This document shows, piece after piece, positions 1 to 12,344 of a stretch of DNA of 64,000 bases. Numbering within the stretch: position 1 is the stretch's first letter; every line of letters begins with the position of its first letter. The stretch spans positions 5,915,001 through 5,979,000 of the forward strand of contig NC_086182.1 of assembly GCF_023053635.1 (NCBI RefSeq). The letters are read 5' to 3'. A program made the position numbers and the translations under genes. Under the pieces are notes generated by a model. That model was given only the letters and a program-made list of their open reading frames with translations, had not been told where the DNA came from and searched no databases. The stretch is from Elgaria multicarinata webbii (taxonomy: Eukaryota > Chordata > Lepidosauria > Squamata > Anguidae).

Positions 1-366
1 TGTGCAAGTAGCTCACCTTGCCTAGGGCGCAAATAGTCTGGCACCGGCCCTGGACATACAATGACATTTGCTGTGATATTTTGGATAATGTGGAACAAAA
101 AGCAGGAAATAACGTTATGAGAGCGATATACAGAATGTGTAATGTGCCCCAACAGTTATCAGTGCACTTCAATACTGCCATAAAGCAGCAGTGTAGATCT
201 AGCCAGAGAGGGCCTCCATGTTTAAAGTAATGTTTTCTCATAGTTTGGAATGCCATTGCACCTCCCATGGCAGCTTTTCCCAAAAAAATTCCAAATCCAG
301 CTTATAAAGAATTTTAAAATAATTATTATTTATTTTAAAGAGCTTATATGTTGACTATTTTCCCTA
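1..366. other. No gene seen
   Basis: Mixed sequence with a half copy of the 29148-type MITE at about 140-205 (GCAGCAGTGTAGATCT). Nothing else recognised. Confidence 0.5.
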
Positions 367-1041
367 GACAGGGATAACCTGGCTTCAGTTGTCCATGCTG
401 TGGTAACCTCCAGGTTAGATTACTGCAATGCACTCTATGTAGGGCTGCCTTTGAAGACGGTTCGGAAGCTGCAGCTCGTGCAAAATGCAGCGGCCAGATT
501 GATTTCGGGAACCAGAACGTTTGACCACATAACACCTGCTCTGGTCCACTTGCACTGGCTGCCTGTATGTTTCCGAGCCCAATTCAAGGTGCTGGTTTTG
601 ACCTATAAAGCCTTACACGGCTTGGGACCACAATACCTGACAGAACGCCTCTCCCAACGTGAATATACCCGGTCACTACATTCAACATCTAAGGTCCTCC
701 TCCGGGTGCCTACTCCGAGAGAGGCTCGGAGTGTGGCAACGAGGGATAGCGCCTTTTTGGTGGTGGCCCCCAGACTATGGAACGATCTCCCTGATGAGGC
801 TCACCTGGCACCAACGCTGCTATTTTTCTGGCGCCAGGTTAAGACTTTCCTCTTTCCCAGGCATATGGCGGCACATCTTAATCACCCACATGTTTAGTTT
901 TTAATCGGTTTTTAATGCTTTGTGTTTTAGAGTTTTAAATTTTGTATACTTGTTTTTACCTCAATTTTAGAATTTCTGTAAACCGCCCAGAGAGCCCTGG
1001 CTATGGGAGCGGTATATAAGTGTAATAAATAAATAAATAAA
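367..1041 (+). mobile_element. L2-type LINE 3' fragment
   Basis: The frame at 400-897 encodes SRLDYCNALYVGLP, LQLVQNAAARLISGTR, LHWLPVCFRAQFKVL and VVAPRLWNDLPDEA, the L2 C-terminal domain. It ends ACCGCCCAGAGAGCCCTGGC with an AATA repeat tail. 5'-truncated. Confidence 0.9.
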
Positions 1042-1149
1042 TATTTTCCTGAAAGGGTACTCGAAGCGACAAACAAAGACAACAATATTTAAACCCACAA
1101 GTAAACAGTAACAATATTAAAACAACAGCATAAGGGTTAAGACACAATC

Positions 1150-1720
1150 AAGTGTTATTATAGCAACAGGAGTTGATTGTAGTGGAGTGATAAATTTGCA
1201 TTCTGCTTACCATCTTGGTCTTTCAGTCCGTGGATGGGAAACTTAGTGCGAAGGCAAGAAAATGTTCTCTGCTTTGGCCGGTGGGGAATCTCCTACCTCC
1301 TTTTATGCTACCAAGAAGGAAGAGAGGCAAAACGGAGAATGTCCCCCACTCCCACTTGCTCTGATGTTGTAAATTGATTAACGTGACCAGGAAACGTTTG
1401 TCAGGGAGAAAGTATTTGCTTCTGATTACGTCAGTGCTTTTGCAAAGAGAATAGGAGAGGGCCTGGTAGAATTGTACCACCTACAGAAGCCATTTGCTGA
1501 TAAGAACATACTGAAACCAGAACAGGAATAGCTTGTATAACATCATTGGAACAGGATGGTGTACAGTCTTGCATGAGGCATGGCTCCAGATATTTCAAGC
1601 GAAAACCTGCCTGGGGGAACATCCCGCCTTCTGAGGAGAATGGCTGGAAACGGGACACCATTTCCGGGGAGAAGTCAACGGGGCTGAAAGCTAAGCATGG
1701 GGAAATGTCATTTTTCTTCA
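1150..1720. repeat. Unclassified dispersed repeat, copy 1
   Basis: Phrases TTTGGCCGGTGGGGAATC, GAAAGTATTTGCTTCTGATT, ACTGAAACCAGAACAGGAAT and GGAACAGGATGGTGTACAGT recur in the same order at about 22915-24060. Parts resemble 11173-11475. It could be a decayed long terminal repeat or another element; I cannot classify it. Confidence 0.5.
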
Positions 1721-1909
1721 GATACGCACCGCTTGATGTGGGTATGGGTGAGATACCTCACTTTATTTCAGGCCTCTAACCATGCCTCCAAATGGTACTG
1801 AAAAAAATGTTTTATAAAACAGCAAAATGCCCTCCTAACATACCCAACACATTTCAACAAAGTCCTTCTTGTGGAGCTGAAGAAGACAGTTCTACTAGTG
1901 AGACAACAT

Positions 1910-2076
1910 AGAATCATAGAATAGCAGAGTTGGAAGGGGCCTACAAGGCCATCGAGTCCAACCCCCTGCTCAATGCAGGAACCCACCCTAAAGCATCCCT
2001 GACAGGTGGTTGTCCAGCTGCCTTTTGAAGGCTTCTAGTGTGGGAGAGCCCACAACCTCCCTAGGTAACTGATTCT
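1910..2076 (-). mobile_element. CR1-type LINE 3' end
   Basis: Reversed TTCTATGATTCT tail, CCTTCCAACTCTGC, TGCATTGAGCAGGGGGTT and the [15 protein letters not shown]-coding end, read from the minus strand. Confidence 0.88.
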
Positions 2077-2523
2077 ATGAGAACCCTCCAAACCCTCCAA
2101 CTACATCTAGGAGAACCTTCCAAATACTTCACTCCTGGCAACCAAGAAGATTTTCTTCTTCAGATGCTAGGGCAGACGTGAATGCCTAAGAAGGCCAGAA
2201 TCATGCATTCTAGCCCAGCCCCCAATACTCCTGCCCCCCCCCCATCTTGAGATGGGTAGTCTGTATGGGGCTTAGCTTTGCTTGAATGTGAGTACAAACC
2301 CTTATGCCACTGGGAATCCTGTTTGATCAGAATTCCCAATTGCATAAAGTGTTCTGCTCATGTTTAAGTGAACATAGGTAGAAGCCAGGTGCAGATTCCC
2401 CTGTGCAATACAGGGAGGTTTGGGCCTGAGGGACGGGGGTGGGGGGCAGGGAGGGTAGCACAGGGCAGCACAAGCACATGCAGATCCATTCCTCCTATTC
2501 ATGTACATAAACCCTAGGACATG
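2077..2523. other. No gene seen
   Basis: Unassigned sequence with short C and G runs. The small frames are not credible. Confidence 0.5.
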
Positions 2524-2786
2524 TCTAATTTATTTATTTATTTATTCACTTATTTATTTATGCATTTATATATTCCACCTTTTTTCCTGCAAGGAACCCA
2601 AGGCAGCATACATAATCCTCCTCCTCTCCACTTTATCCTCACAACAACAACCCTGTGTGGTAGGTTGGGCCGAGAGTCTGTGACTGGCCCAAAGTCACCC
2701 AGTGGGTATCCATGGCTGAGTGGGGACTAGAACCCGGATCTCCTGACTCCCAGTCTGACACTCTAGCCACTACACCACTCAGGCTG
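2524..2786 (-). mobile_element. tRNA-derived CORE (MIR-like) SINE
   Basis: On the minus strand it starts AGCCTGAGTGGTGTAGTGGC with A-box-like TAGTGGCTAGAGTG and B-box-like GGTTCTAGTCC. A CORE-type segment follows (GGGTGACTTTGGGCCAGTCA and GGGTTGTTGTTGTGAGGAT), then an L2-like tail with AATA repeats. Confidence 0.8.
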
Positions 2787-3200
2787 GGGTCATCCCCAGA
2801 TCATCCCTGTGTGTCCAAATGACGCACAGGGGATCCCGGGGGCAAGGAAGGATGAGCCTTTGATTTTCATGGGATAACCGAGACCTCAGTTATCCCGATT
2901 TTGCCATGGTCCAGGACCTTCTCGAGGAGTGCAGGCGGTGTGGCTGCCACTTCCAGGTCGTTGCTTCTTCCCCACAAGTACCGGGACCAGGCAGGGAGGC
3001 TCCATGCCCATGAGGGTGGGGCAACAATTTCATCATCCCTGCGAGAGCGGGGGCTGGGTGGGTGGGTGGGTTGGGTGCAGGTGTTGTTGTTGTTTTTTAC
3101 TTTTCTTTTTCATTGTGTATGTGGCTCCTCTTCTCAAAATATAAAATAAAATGGTGGCCACAATGTCCCTCTTCCCTTCCGAGACATTGCATGGCTGTCT
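2787..3200. mobile_element. Non-autonomous DNA element, GC-rich, relative of 7220-7620
   Basis: It shares with 7220-7620 the run of phrases GTGTGGCTGCCACT, CCACAAGTACCGGGA, GGGAGGCTCC and AAAATGGTGGCCA in the same order. Exact ends and superfamily are not determined. No coding frame is credible. Confidence 0.5.
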
Positions 3201-3841
3201 AGACGCTGGGGAAGGATCGCGGAAGCAGGTAAGTCCACAATCCTCCTCCCTCCCTCTACACCCTTAGGTATTGACATGCCCCTAGTTGGGTGTAATGTCT
3301 GAATAAGGCAAAGAGCCAGAAACTCTGGGATAGAAATTATTCTCCCACACATACTCAACCAGGATGGACATTGACCTGATTCACATGATATAACAACCCA
3401 CCACATGGGTCAAATAACCGTCACAACCTAGCATGTGAGAAGACGGGAGTACTTCTTGGTCAGTACTTTGCTAATAAACACATAAAAGCCCTCTTCCCCA
3501 AATTGAATGTTGTTACTTTTCACAATTAGGGATTCCCAGAACCTCCCTAGGTAATTGGTTCCATTGTCATACTGCTCTAACAGTCAGAACGTTTTGCCTG
3601 GTGTCCAGCCAGATCCATGGACATGATCATGGTTGGGGCACATTATGCATCCCATATACTGCTTTTATAGCATTAATTCCCTTTTTTATTCATCATTATC
3701 CAAAATACTGCAGCAGATACCATTGTGTGTGCCATGAGATATAAATGCGCAAGGGGGAGATAGGGATATATGGGATTGTACTAATTCGACATGTGTGCCT
3801 TGGCTTTATAATCTAGGAGGTACCATGTGATATCTTTAACG
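3201..3841. other. No gene seen
   Basis: Unassigned. A weak CR1-like phrase (ACCTCCCTAGGTAATTGGTT) lies at about 3540-3600. Confidence 0.45.
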
Positions 3842-4055
3842 ACCCTGTTCAGATGACATGCTAAGCCATGGTGGTTAAGCATTTTGAGCTAAACACTATG
3901 GCTTAGCGTGTCATATGAACCATGACTAAACATGTTGTGTGAACCATTCCTAACCAGGATGGCTAAATAACCACAGTTCAAACATTCTCACTAAACATTT
4001 CCTGCAAAAGGGTTAGTGGCCTAACCATGGCTTCGTGCATTGTCTGAACAGGTCC
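3842..4055. mobile_element. Palindromic MITE
   Basis: The left end ACCCTGTTCAGATGACATGC pairs with the right end GCATTGTCTGAACAGGTC. CTAAGCCATGG and CTAACCATGGCT lie inside each arm. About 214 bp, with no clear target duplication. Confidence 0.7.
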
Positions 4056-4232
4056 ATCATGTCTTATATTCCTGTTCCAGGGCCTTTGTAGCTTTGGATA
4101 TGCCCATCAGCAGTGAAAAAGCAATCCCATATTAGGGTACCTCTTCCAGCAATGATAGGAGTACCCATTGCTCATTGCAGACAATTTGTGCCAAAAGGCA
4201 CAATCCTGTCACCAAGGCTTTTTAATGTCTAT

Positions 4233-5006
4233 TAGGGCTGTGCTCTGCTTCTCTTTGGGTCGGAGAAGCAGAAGTGGATCGGTGTGCTTCATCTCCCCTT
4301 AAGGCAGAGGCGAAGAGGATCGCGGGGGCAGCGGAGCGTCACGGAGCGGATCGAGATGAAGGCAGATCCTTCGCCTCAATCTGGAACTCCAAAAAAAAGG
4401 TAAGGGTGCCTTACCTGGCGCTGCCGCCGCTCGTGCAGCAACAGTGGCAGAACCAGGTAAGGGGGAGGGGAGTCCTACCTGGTCCGTCGTGGCCTGTCGC
4501 CGGCTTCACTTGAGCTCATGGCTCAACCCAGAAGTGTAGGCCCCTAGCGGGGCCTACAGTTCTGGGTTGAGACGCAGGCTGAAGTGAAGCTGGTGATGGG
4601 CTGCGATGGACGCAGGTAAGGGGGGAGGAGGGAGGGGGCCTTACCTGGTGTTGTCGGCACAGTCTGTGCAGTGACGGCAGTGGAGCCAGGTAAGGGGGCA
4701 GGGGGGAAGGGTCTTACCTGCGCCTGTCGCGTTCCGGCAGTGGCTTCAACTGAGCCCGAGAATTCAAATTGGAAGATCAGGCTGCGACTGTGGCCTGGTC
4801 TTCCTGTTTGAGTCCTCGGGCTCAGCTGAAGCAGCCACCGGAATGCAACGGACGCAGGTATGGGTGGAGGGGGCCTTACCTGGCACCCTCCCCCCGCTGT
4901 GGAGCTCCAGTTTGGAGCTGGAGCTCTGGAGCGGAGCGGACCATAGGTGAATCAATGCGGGGCAGATCGGGTGCAGAGTGGATCAGGGGGTCCGTGCACA
5001 GCTCTA
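4233..5006. mobile_element. 774-bp non-autonomous hAT, same family as 52719-54723
   Basis: The ends are TAGGGCTGTGC and GTGCACAGCTCTA. Flanks ATGTCTAT (4225-4232) and ATGTCTAC (5007-5014) match at 7 of 8 bases. The right end shares GGGGGTCCGTGCACA with the 2.0 kb element. The interior is GC-rich with repeated CTTACCTGG/CAGGTAAG phrases and no coding frame. Confidence 0.8.
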
Positions 5007-6659
5007 ATGTCTACCTGAAGATATTGGGAGCAGTCATTAGGGGATTTGGGCTGAGGTGTCATCAATTTTAAAAGCCGTAAAGACTGCAGAATTAGCCGTG
5101 AAGCTAGCAGGTCAGCAGGAGTTAGAGCACAATCCATTGTGTTGAACAGAGTTTCTTGTGTGTGACTGTCTGCCTGCTGGACAGGATTTATGGGTTTGTG
5201 CTGCTCAGTGTTATCAACTCCTGTCTCTTAGAGAACAAGGGAGTTCCTGAGGCCACAGTGGCAGACTTGGAGGGGATCTACACTAGTATATGAAACGTTG
5301 TTTTTACAGTCATTGAACATTTTGTTTTTGAACGATTTAAAACGTTTACTTACATTTTCTCTTTCCGTGGGAATGCATTCTTTTTGGCCACACTAAGAAA
5401 ATAAATCCATTTGTTCTATTTCCCCGTCTGCCAATTTCCCCTCCCACTTCCTCTTCTCTCCGCTTCAATTGCCCCTCCACCTACAAACAATCCAGCAAGC
5501 AGCCTCCCAAAAGTGAAACTGGAAGTGGCTGCAAAAAAGAGGCTTGAAAGAACCCCCCCCCCCCGGCTCCAACTTTGGGCGCGGAAATTACATAAACATG
5601 CCCCCCCCCCCAGGAATGTGATTGGCTAATTAAGAAATACAGGAAACCCGTTTAATACAATGAAATCGGCCACATTATACCTAATAGAATGACTTATTTC
5701 AGAGAAGTTCAAAATAAAAACCGGAGAACAGACAACTATAAAACATCACAAACTATACATCATGTGGCATAATATTACGAAACGCACACTTAAAAACGGT
5801 AAGACACATTCTATCTTGACTAGTGTAGCTCTCTTCTTGGAGAAGCTGAGGGAGGCAGAGAGTTACTTAGAGGAGACCTTCAAGGATGTGGTAGATGTGT
5901 CCTGCTCCCAGGCTGACCATTCGCCTTTTGTCATCAAGAATAAGGAAGTCGGCGTTCTGAGGAAGAGGGAAAGGTACCAAGGCCAACACCAGAGAAAGGT
6001 TCTGACAAGTCCAGGGGATGCCAGCCTGGCTAATGAGAAGAGTCAAGGAAGTCATAAATGGCAAGAAGGCTGCCTTTAAAAACTGGAAGTTTAAAGGAGA
6101 ACGAAAAGGAGCATGACCTCATTTTGTACGATCAAAATACAGACACCCTTTTATTGGTCACCTTTCCATTGCTCACAGAAGCAAAAGGAAGAGTCACACA
6201 GAGAAGTGGAAATGGGTCATTTATTAAAGTTCTACGTGAAAGGAATGGGTTAGGTTTTTATTTTTAAAAATAAAAATAAAAAATGCTTAGATGAAACATG
6301 GCTTTGTGGGGTCATTAATCTTGTGGAACCTATGTTGACACGTTTCTGGATCTACCATTCCAGTGCAGCCTTCAATATATGCAACACCAGCAGGCCTAAA
6401 AAATAAACATAAGTTTAATTCAGTGTTTATTTTGACCTTTAAAGAGCTGTATTTTGATCTAGCATAAGTTTTAGCGAATTTTGTCTCATAAACCAGCTAT
6501 GACTTTACAAATTCATCACTGGCTTAGAAAGGTTCATCTTAACTTGTCATGTTCCAAGGAGAAGGTCAGGATTTGCCAACAATTATGTAAATAGCCTGGT
6601 AGAGGAGCTCTTTTGGAAATTCAAACCTTTGGACAGGATACCTTACTTGCCAACAGCAT
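5007..6659. other. No gene recognised; two poly-C runs
   Basis: Contains the left half of a MITE near 5273 and C runs at 5553-5564 and 5601-5611. Frames at 5762-6079 (105 codons) and 6058-6267 match no family I know and lack splice or start context. Confidence 0.45.
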
Positions 6660-6735
6660 TGTTTGGGGATAAACAAAGCTTCGGCTATTGGGTGGTATAA
6701 AAATGTAATAAATAAATAAATAAATAAATAAATAA
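6660..6735 (+). mobile_element. L2/SINE 3' tail
   Basis: It carries AAGCTTCGGCTATTGGGTGG followed by TATAAAAATG and seven or eight AATA units. Confidence 0.75.
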
Positions 6736-7098
6736 CATTTCTCAGACTGAATTTGCACAGGAGGAGGGGGGAGAGTATCCTTTGGTCTCTGAATATTATC
6801 TCCCAGTGGTTTCATGTATCTGTTAAGTAACATGGGGGATAAGATAGAACCCTGAGGGACACCACAGGTCAATGACCATGGCCTCAACCAGGAACACTCC
6901 AGCCCCATGTTCTGAATCCACCCATCCAAGAAGGACCAGAGCCAGCGTATAATAGTGCCTCCTTCTCAGACAGATGCCTCAGAAGGTTACCATGGTCGAT
7001 GATATCAAAAGCCTCCAAGAGGTCCAGTAGAACCAACAGGGACACATTCCCCTTGTCCAGTTGCCAGCATAGATCATCCACCAAGGCAACCAAACAAT
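6736..7098 (-). mobile_element. L2-type LINE reverse-transcriptase fragment
   Basis: On the minus strand it reads LVDDLCWQLDKGNVSLLVLL, DLLEAFDIIDHGNLL and GVPQGSILSPMLLNRYMKPLG, the RT core with its FDTIDH- and GVPQGS-type motifs. The frames are interrupted. Confidence 0.85.
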
Positions 7099-7219
7099 AC
7101 TAACCTGCAGGATTACAAGTATCCCGTGCAGACGGGGAGGTGTTACAGAGGCAATAGTCAGCTCCACCGTGCCTCTCTCTCTGCACTGGAATTAGACAGG
7201 GGTGTGGGTTTTTTTGGTC

Positions 7220-7620
7220 CATATAGGGCATGTCTACACCAGCCATTAAATCCGGGTTGGTTTCGTGTGGGTCCCTGTGCATTGACATGACACCCAGGGA
7301 ATCCCAGGGACAAGTGGGGACAGCCACGGGCTTTCCGTGGGATATTGGGAACCGCAGAAAACCCAATGTTTCCCACGGTCCTGGGAGAATCCCGTGGACT
7401 GTAGGTAGTGTGGCCGCCACTCCCACCCCTTCCTTTCCTCCCTACAAGTAGCGGGACTCTGAAAACGAGCAGAGCTGTACAGGGAGGCTCCGTACCCACG
7501 GGGGAGGTAGCGGGTTCAGGTTCTTTTTTTTAACTTACTTTTCGGTGGAGTGCAATTGCACTCTGTCTCTCCTGTTATAAAAAAATGGTGGCCATAGGGC
7601 AGGGGAGGGGTGAGGAGCTC
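7220..7620. mobile_element. Non-autonomous DNA element, relative of 2787-3200
   Basis: It begins near TAGGGCATGTCTACACCAGC and contains GTGTGGCCGCCACTCC, CTACAAGTAGCGGGA, GGGAGGCTCC and AAAATGGTGGCCA. Apparent frames on both strands overlap it and look spurious. Confidence 0.5.
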
Positions 7621-7809
7621 AGACCCCTGCCTCTGAGTTCGGACCACCATCTCTGATTTTGGATCCAGGAATCTGAATTATCCTATGGTCCCCCCACCCC
7701 TTTACTGACTTTCTCTAGCGGCCATAGCATTGCCCCCTCATTTGATTTGTTCTAATTTAACAACAACAATAACAGCAATAATAACAACATGTTATGGTGT
7801 TGTTATAAC

Positions 7810-8020
7810 ATGGTAGACTTTATACTGTTAGTTTTACCCTACCCTGTGCCTGTTTGCATTCTCTTCCCCTCCTTATTGTTTTACCATGATTTAATTAGAA
7901 TGTAAGCCTATGCGGCAGGGTCTTGCTATTTACTGTTTTACTGTTTTACTCTGTACAGCACCATGTACATTGATGGTGCTATATAAATAAATAATAATAA
8001 TAAAAATAAAAATAAAAATG
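7810..8020 (+). mobile_element. L2-type 3' tail, GTACAGCACCATG family
   Basis: It has GAATGTAAGCCTATGCGGCA, AGCACCATGTACATTGATGG and an A-rich ATAA tail, matching the tail at 19140-19308. Confidence 0.85.
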
Positions 8021-8161
8021 TATTAAAATATTACTATGTGCTGAAGTTGAAGGAGATAGTAACGTGGACTAATAATTCTAACCGATGGATATGTGTTCAA
8101 ACAAAATAGTTCCAAATTGCTGGTTTCTGTAAGAAATGACTTAAAGAATTAAGGATTTCAA

Positions 8162-8250
8162 TCATAGAATCATAGAATCATAGAATAGCAGAGTTGGAAG
8201 GGGCCTACAAGGCCATCGAGTCCAACCCCCTGCTCAATGCAGGAATCCAT
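8162..8250 (-). mobile_element. CR1-type LINE 3' tail
   Basis: Three ATCATAGA units, then AGCAGAGTTGGAAGGGGCC and CCCCCTGCTCAATGCAGGAA. Only about 90 bp remain. Confidence 0.88.
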
Positions 8251-9616
8251 CATTCTGGTAGTTATGCATCCATGGGATAAATTGCTGGAACCAAAAATTG
8301 AAAACACTCAGGAAAAGGCCCAAATCTGTAACAATAAAGCATCCCAATATGCTACAAATAGAATTTCACCATCTCCCTCTCGAGGTGGCCAGCTCTCTTT
8401 CCCACTCTCTGGTGCCCTGCCTTCCATGCTTGCAGAGAGCTGCCATCACTGCTTTTAGCATGATACTTTCAAAGGGTTAATAAACCCAGGGGTTGTCTAT
8501 ACACAGGGAAAGCCCCACAGTGGCTGTGGATCTGTGCCGCGTTGGTTAGACGATGCAGGCTCAGGTTCGCAGCCACATCAGGGCTTGCGCTTCGCTGCGC
8601 TGCTGCGTTTTGAAAAAGTCAGGGATTTACTCCGACGTTTTCAAATGGAGTGGCGTCAACATGGCAGTTCCGCTCTGTGATGTCACTCCAGGGCCAGTCT
8701 GGGGCCAACCCGGGGCAGAGCCTGATGGAAGGTGACCATCGATTGGTCGCCTTCCAGGAAGGAGGGGACAGCTCTGGGACCCAGATCGCCGCCCAGAAAC
8801 GCTGCGCTTCGTCAGGTAATCCGGACACCACCCCGGAAGAGAGAAAGCGCGGGGTTGAAGAGGGAAGCGGTGCCAACCTGGTGCCATGAAGATCCCCCCC
8901 AAGTCCCCTTTTCAGCATTTTCTCTACCTGGTACAGCAGCGTATCTCTGTCCGCTCACAATAGCATTCAAGGCAATGACCTGAATTCCACTTAGACCTGA
9001 ATGAATGTCTTCTACCGTCATAAGAATCGATGCACCCATTTGGCATCACCATCACACCTAGGGAGATAATCCCAGTCAGTTGTGCCTACAGTAGAGCCAG
9101 ACCATGGTCCTGGAACCAGAGGTTACTTATTTATTTTTGGAAAGCATTGTTAATCCCACCCGTCAGTCAAAAAGGCTCCTAGAGTGGCTTACAAAGATAA
9201 GAAATAAAACATTGTCCCATTGTCTTACGATCTAAAAGACCCGGCAGAAAAGGAAAGGGGGTTGGGAGGGAGAAGGGAAAAAAGTAAATCCAGGCATCAT
9301 ATCCTTGGGTAGCTCTTTTAGAGTTCTGATTGAAACCCAGAGCAGATTCACCACCCCACTGATATTGGAGCCACCAGCCCCCACTAGCTATGGCCCTTCC
9401 CTGGCTTTATGCACAAACACAACAATATGACATGCTTTTTTGTGAAGTTGCACTGCAAGCAAGCACAGTGCATGTTGCTAACTGACAGTGGGGCACCCTG
9501 TTCAAAGAAATAGAGCTGGCAGGATACCATAAGGCTATACATGTAGAGCAGTTCCCTAATTCAGCATGATATTCCCTCCCCACGAATGGAAGTCTTCAAG
9601 TGAGGATTAGAGAGCA
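8251..9616. other. No gene recognised; GC-rich block at about 8485-8895
   Basis: The GC-rich block has overlapping short frames on both strands and looks like a non-autonomous DNA element, but no ends were found. The rest is unassigned. Confidence 0.4.
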
Positions 9617-9787
9617 ATGCATAGAACCATAGTAGAGTTGGGAGGGGCCTATAAGGCCACTGAGTCCAACCCCCTGCTGAACGCAGGAATCCACTTTAAA
9701 GCATTCCTGACAGCTGCCTCTTGAAGGCGGGAGAGCCCACAACCTCCCTAGGTCATTGGTTCCATTGTCGAACTGCTCCAACAGGAA
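9617..9787 (-). mobile_element. CR1-type LINE 3' fragment
   Basis: GTAGAGTTGGGAGGGGCCTA through GGGAGAGCCCACAACCTCCC, up to CTGCTCCAACAG. Confidence 0.85.
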
Positions 9788-10085
9788 ATTTTGTGTGTGC
9801 TTTGGGGGTGGAAGGAAGGTTTCACAATTTGCACAAAATTTCTGAGCGATATGAGCAAATATTAGCCAAATTTGCACAAATTATTAAATTCTGTGCGTTC
9901 AGCCATAATTTGCACAACTTGCACAAATGTGACTATAGTTTGCATGAATTGCCCAAATTGCAAAACCTTTTCCCCATCCCAAAGTTCAAAATTCCCAGAA
10001 AATCAGCAAACTGGCCCAACTCGAGCGCCATAGTGGGAACTGAAACAAAGTCCAGAGGGCTGAGCCAACACAAACATTTTGGACT

Positions 10086-10117
<32 letters not shown>
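10086..10117 (+). repeat. (CA)n microsatellite
   Basis: About 16 CA units. The frames of His-Thr or Val-Cys repeats here are spurious. Confidence 0.95.
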
Positions 10118-10119
<2 letters not shown>

Positions 10120-10629
10120 CCAGACATTTTTCTCCAGCATCTTTACAACAGAATTCTTTGCCCGAATTAATAGGCTGTTTGATAGCATTACCATTGATTA
10201 TCGTTGGTTCCAGTTGGTTCATGAAGCAGGATCCATGGCACAAACCAAGGGTGATCCACAAGGCAGTCAGGCTGAAGAGGAGCTTCTGGAAAAAAACCTG
10301 GGAAAGGCAGATGGTGGAGATCAGCCCTTATGGGCTTCAAGTTTTATTTTTATTTTATTTGCAGTGTTTTTATGCCACAAATCAATAACATCCTCTGGGC
10401 AATTTACAAAAATTGTGAACCAGTAAAATATAAACATGTAATCAAAATAACATCAGAACGTGTATTAAAAACCATATCAATTCAAACCAACGCAAGCGAG
10501 AATAATTAGTGCAACAGATTAAAAAAGCCACCTTAAAAATGTAACTGTAATGAAATGAGATATAGGTCGTGTGTGCTATCTATGTGAATGGTTTATACTT
10601 TAGATAAGGTATTTTAAGGGTTTTTCATT

Positions 10630-10692
10630 TTTGTGAACCGCCCAGAGAGCTTCAGCTATGAGGTGATATAGATAGGTAATAAATGAAATGAA
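10630..10692 (+). mobile_element. L2/SINE 3' tail
   Basis: GTGAACCGCCCAGAGAGCTT and AGGTAATAAATGAAATG, a decayed tail without a coding part. Confidence 0.65.
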
Positions 10693-11172
10693 AATAAAAT
10701 GCTAACTAGGGAGCCAGATTCTGGCTGGACATCAGAAACAAGCAGTATGACAATGGAACTAATTAGCTAGGGAGATTTAGAATAATGAAAGGCAGACAAA
10801 TAATTGTTCCATAAAATCCCCATAAGATTAAGGAAAGAGTTATAATATGTGTTTATTGCGCTTTAAGGGTAGGGGGGATCTTACCCAGATTTGTTAGAAG
10901 CAAATATGAACACTACACTGAGACAAAAAATATTCCAGTTAATTAAATCTGGATTTCCAAAGCATTTTGCAGTGTTGCAAATCTTGGACTGTCAGGTGGT
11001 AGAAACAGATGTGGATTGGGCGTCAGAGGGGGCAGGGAGCACGGGCAAGAGCTTGTTCCTCCTCATTCTGAAGTCGGTGGTGTTTCCATCTGCACAGGGC
11101 CAAACTGCCGTAAGTGAAGGTTGCACCCTTTTCCACCATTGATAACGAGCCCATGTCAAAGAAACAAGCAGA

Positions 11173-11475
11173 CCAAAGAATCCTGCTTACCCTTCTGGCC
11201 TTTCGTCTGCAACCAGCAAATTCCTCTTGGTGAGAAATGGCTCTGATAGGTTTCTAGTACCTGGAAATAGCGTCTGCAGGTATCTGTTTCCCAAATTTAT
11301 ACAAACGAGGAGGATGTGCTTAACCGAGAGAAACACTTTCCTTCCTCTGCTGTTCTGGGTGAACTAATGTGTCGGAAAAATATTTGGTGTGGAGAAATAA
11401 CTTTCCAGATTTTGTTGATGTTTGTGTTGTATCAAGATAAGCGGAGTGCTGGCAGAGTCTTATCACCTTCTGAGT
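11173..11475. repeat. Unclassified dispersed repeat, copy 2
   Basis: Very similar to 12345-12655. Both contain TCTGGCCTTTCGTCTGCAA, GCGTCTGCAGGTATCTG, ACGAGGAGGATGT and GGAGAAATAACTTTCCAGA, ending GCAGAGTCTTATCACCTTC or GCAGAGCCTTATCACCTTC. Confidence 0.7.
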
Positions 11476-11930
11476 CGGAGTGGGCCACAACATCTGAAGT
11501 ACTTTCTCCTCATAATTCGGAATGCCCTTGCATCCCCTCCCCTGCCAGCAATCTGCCTCATGGCAGCCTTCCCAGCATCTTCACCTACCTCGAATTAGAT
11601 AAACAGTTGGGTAACCAGACTGCAAAACCCACCCACCCACCTCACAACCCTACCACAGGCAATGGATCCTGAGTGGTTTCTTAACCACCCCCCAAAGCCA
11701 CCCTCACGGCATTCGGAAGTCACGATGACCTGCACCCAGCAAGGGCAATTAGGAAAATGAGCCGGCACGTGTGGGGGAGATTAACAAGCCATCGTGTCTT
11801 AACCACTCCCGTGTCATGCGAATGGGACCATTGAATGTTTTGGAATTGCATGGGTAGTTCTGAGTAAGAACAGTAAGAACAGGAGGTTGGAGCCAATCGT
11901 GGGCTTGAAGAGGGCTAAAAAACTTCTACA
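11466..11930. repeat. Dispersed repeat with partial copies at 16535-16810 and 22676-22840
   Basis: Its first part (CACAACATCTGAAGTACTTT, GCCAGCAATCTGCCTCATGG) recurs at 22676-22840. Its second part (ACCTGCACCCAGCAAGG, GGGGGAGATTAACAAGCCA, TTTTGGAATTGCATGGGTAG) recurs at 16535-16810. The family is unknown. Confidence 0.6.
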
Positions 11931-12344
11931 TCCGGGAGGCATCCCAGTCTACGTAGGGAAACTGTTTAGAATCTAGTGATTTCGCTCATTCCTGTCTATC
12001 GTTCTGCGGGCTCATATACACCTGCAGCCCTTTGGAGGGAGGATCATAGAGTTTTCCACTTCCGGGATCGTCCCTTAGGAGCCACACGCCAGTGAGTTGT
12101 CCCAGAAGTAAAGAGGGACGTTCTGAGGTGCCTTTTTTAAAAAAAGAAAGAAAGAAAAGAGGAGACAGTTGCGCAATTGCGTGGGTGCGATCAAACACGA
12201 AGGTGAGATTTTTTTTAAAAAAACAGACACACAACAAACTCGGTACCAGAAGACACCAAGTGCCATCCCAAAGGTGGCAAAAATACTCTCCCCCTCACCC
12301 CCGGTGCTCACAGACTCCCCTGCTCAGCTCCGTGCTGGTTTCCT

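Larger units (their letters stand above)
9791..11172. other. No gene seen
   Basis: Contains TTGCACAAATT-like repeated phrases (9820-9960), the CA repeat at 10086, an L2 tail at 10630 and otherwise AT-rich unassigned DNA. Confidence 0.45.

Noticed and set aside
2524-2786. Functional tRNA gene
   Set aside because: The A- and B-box-like motifs belong to a SINE with a CORE segment and L2-like tail; no tRNA cloverleaf is intact.
5762-6267. Two adjoining frames of 105 and 69 codons
   Set aside because: No motif, no splice context, no similarity I recognise; length is within chance for 64 kb.
10079-10426. His-Thr and Val-Cys repeat proteins at CA microsatellites (also near 23058-23304 and 33033-33299)
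   Set aside because: They are simple translations of CA/TG repeats.
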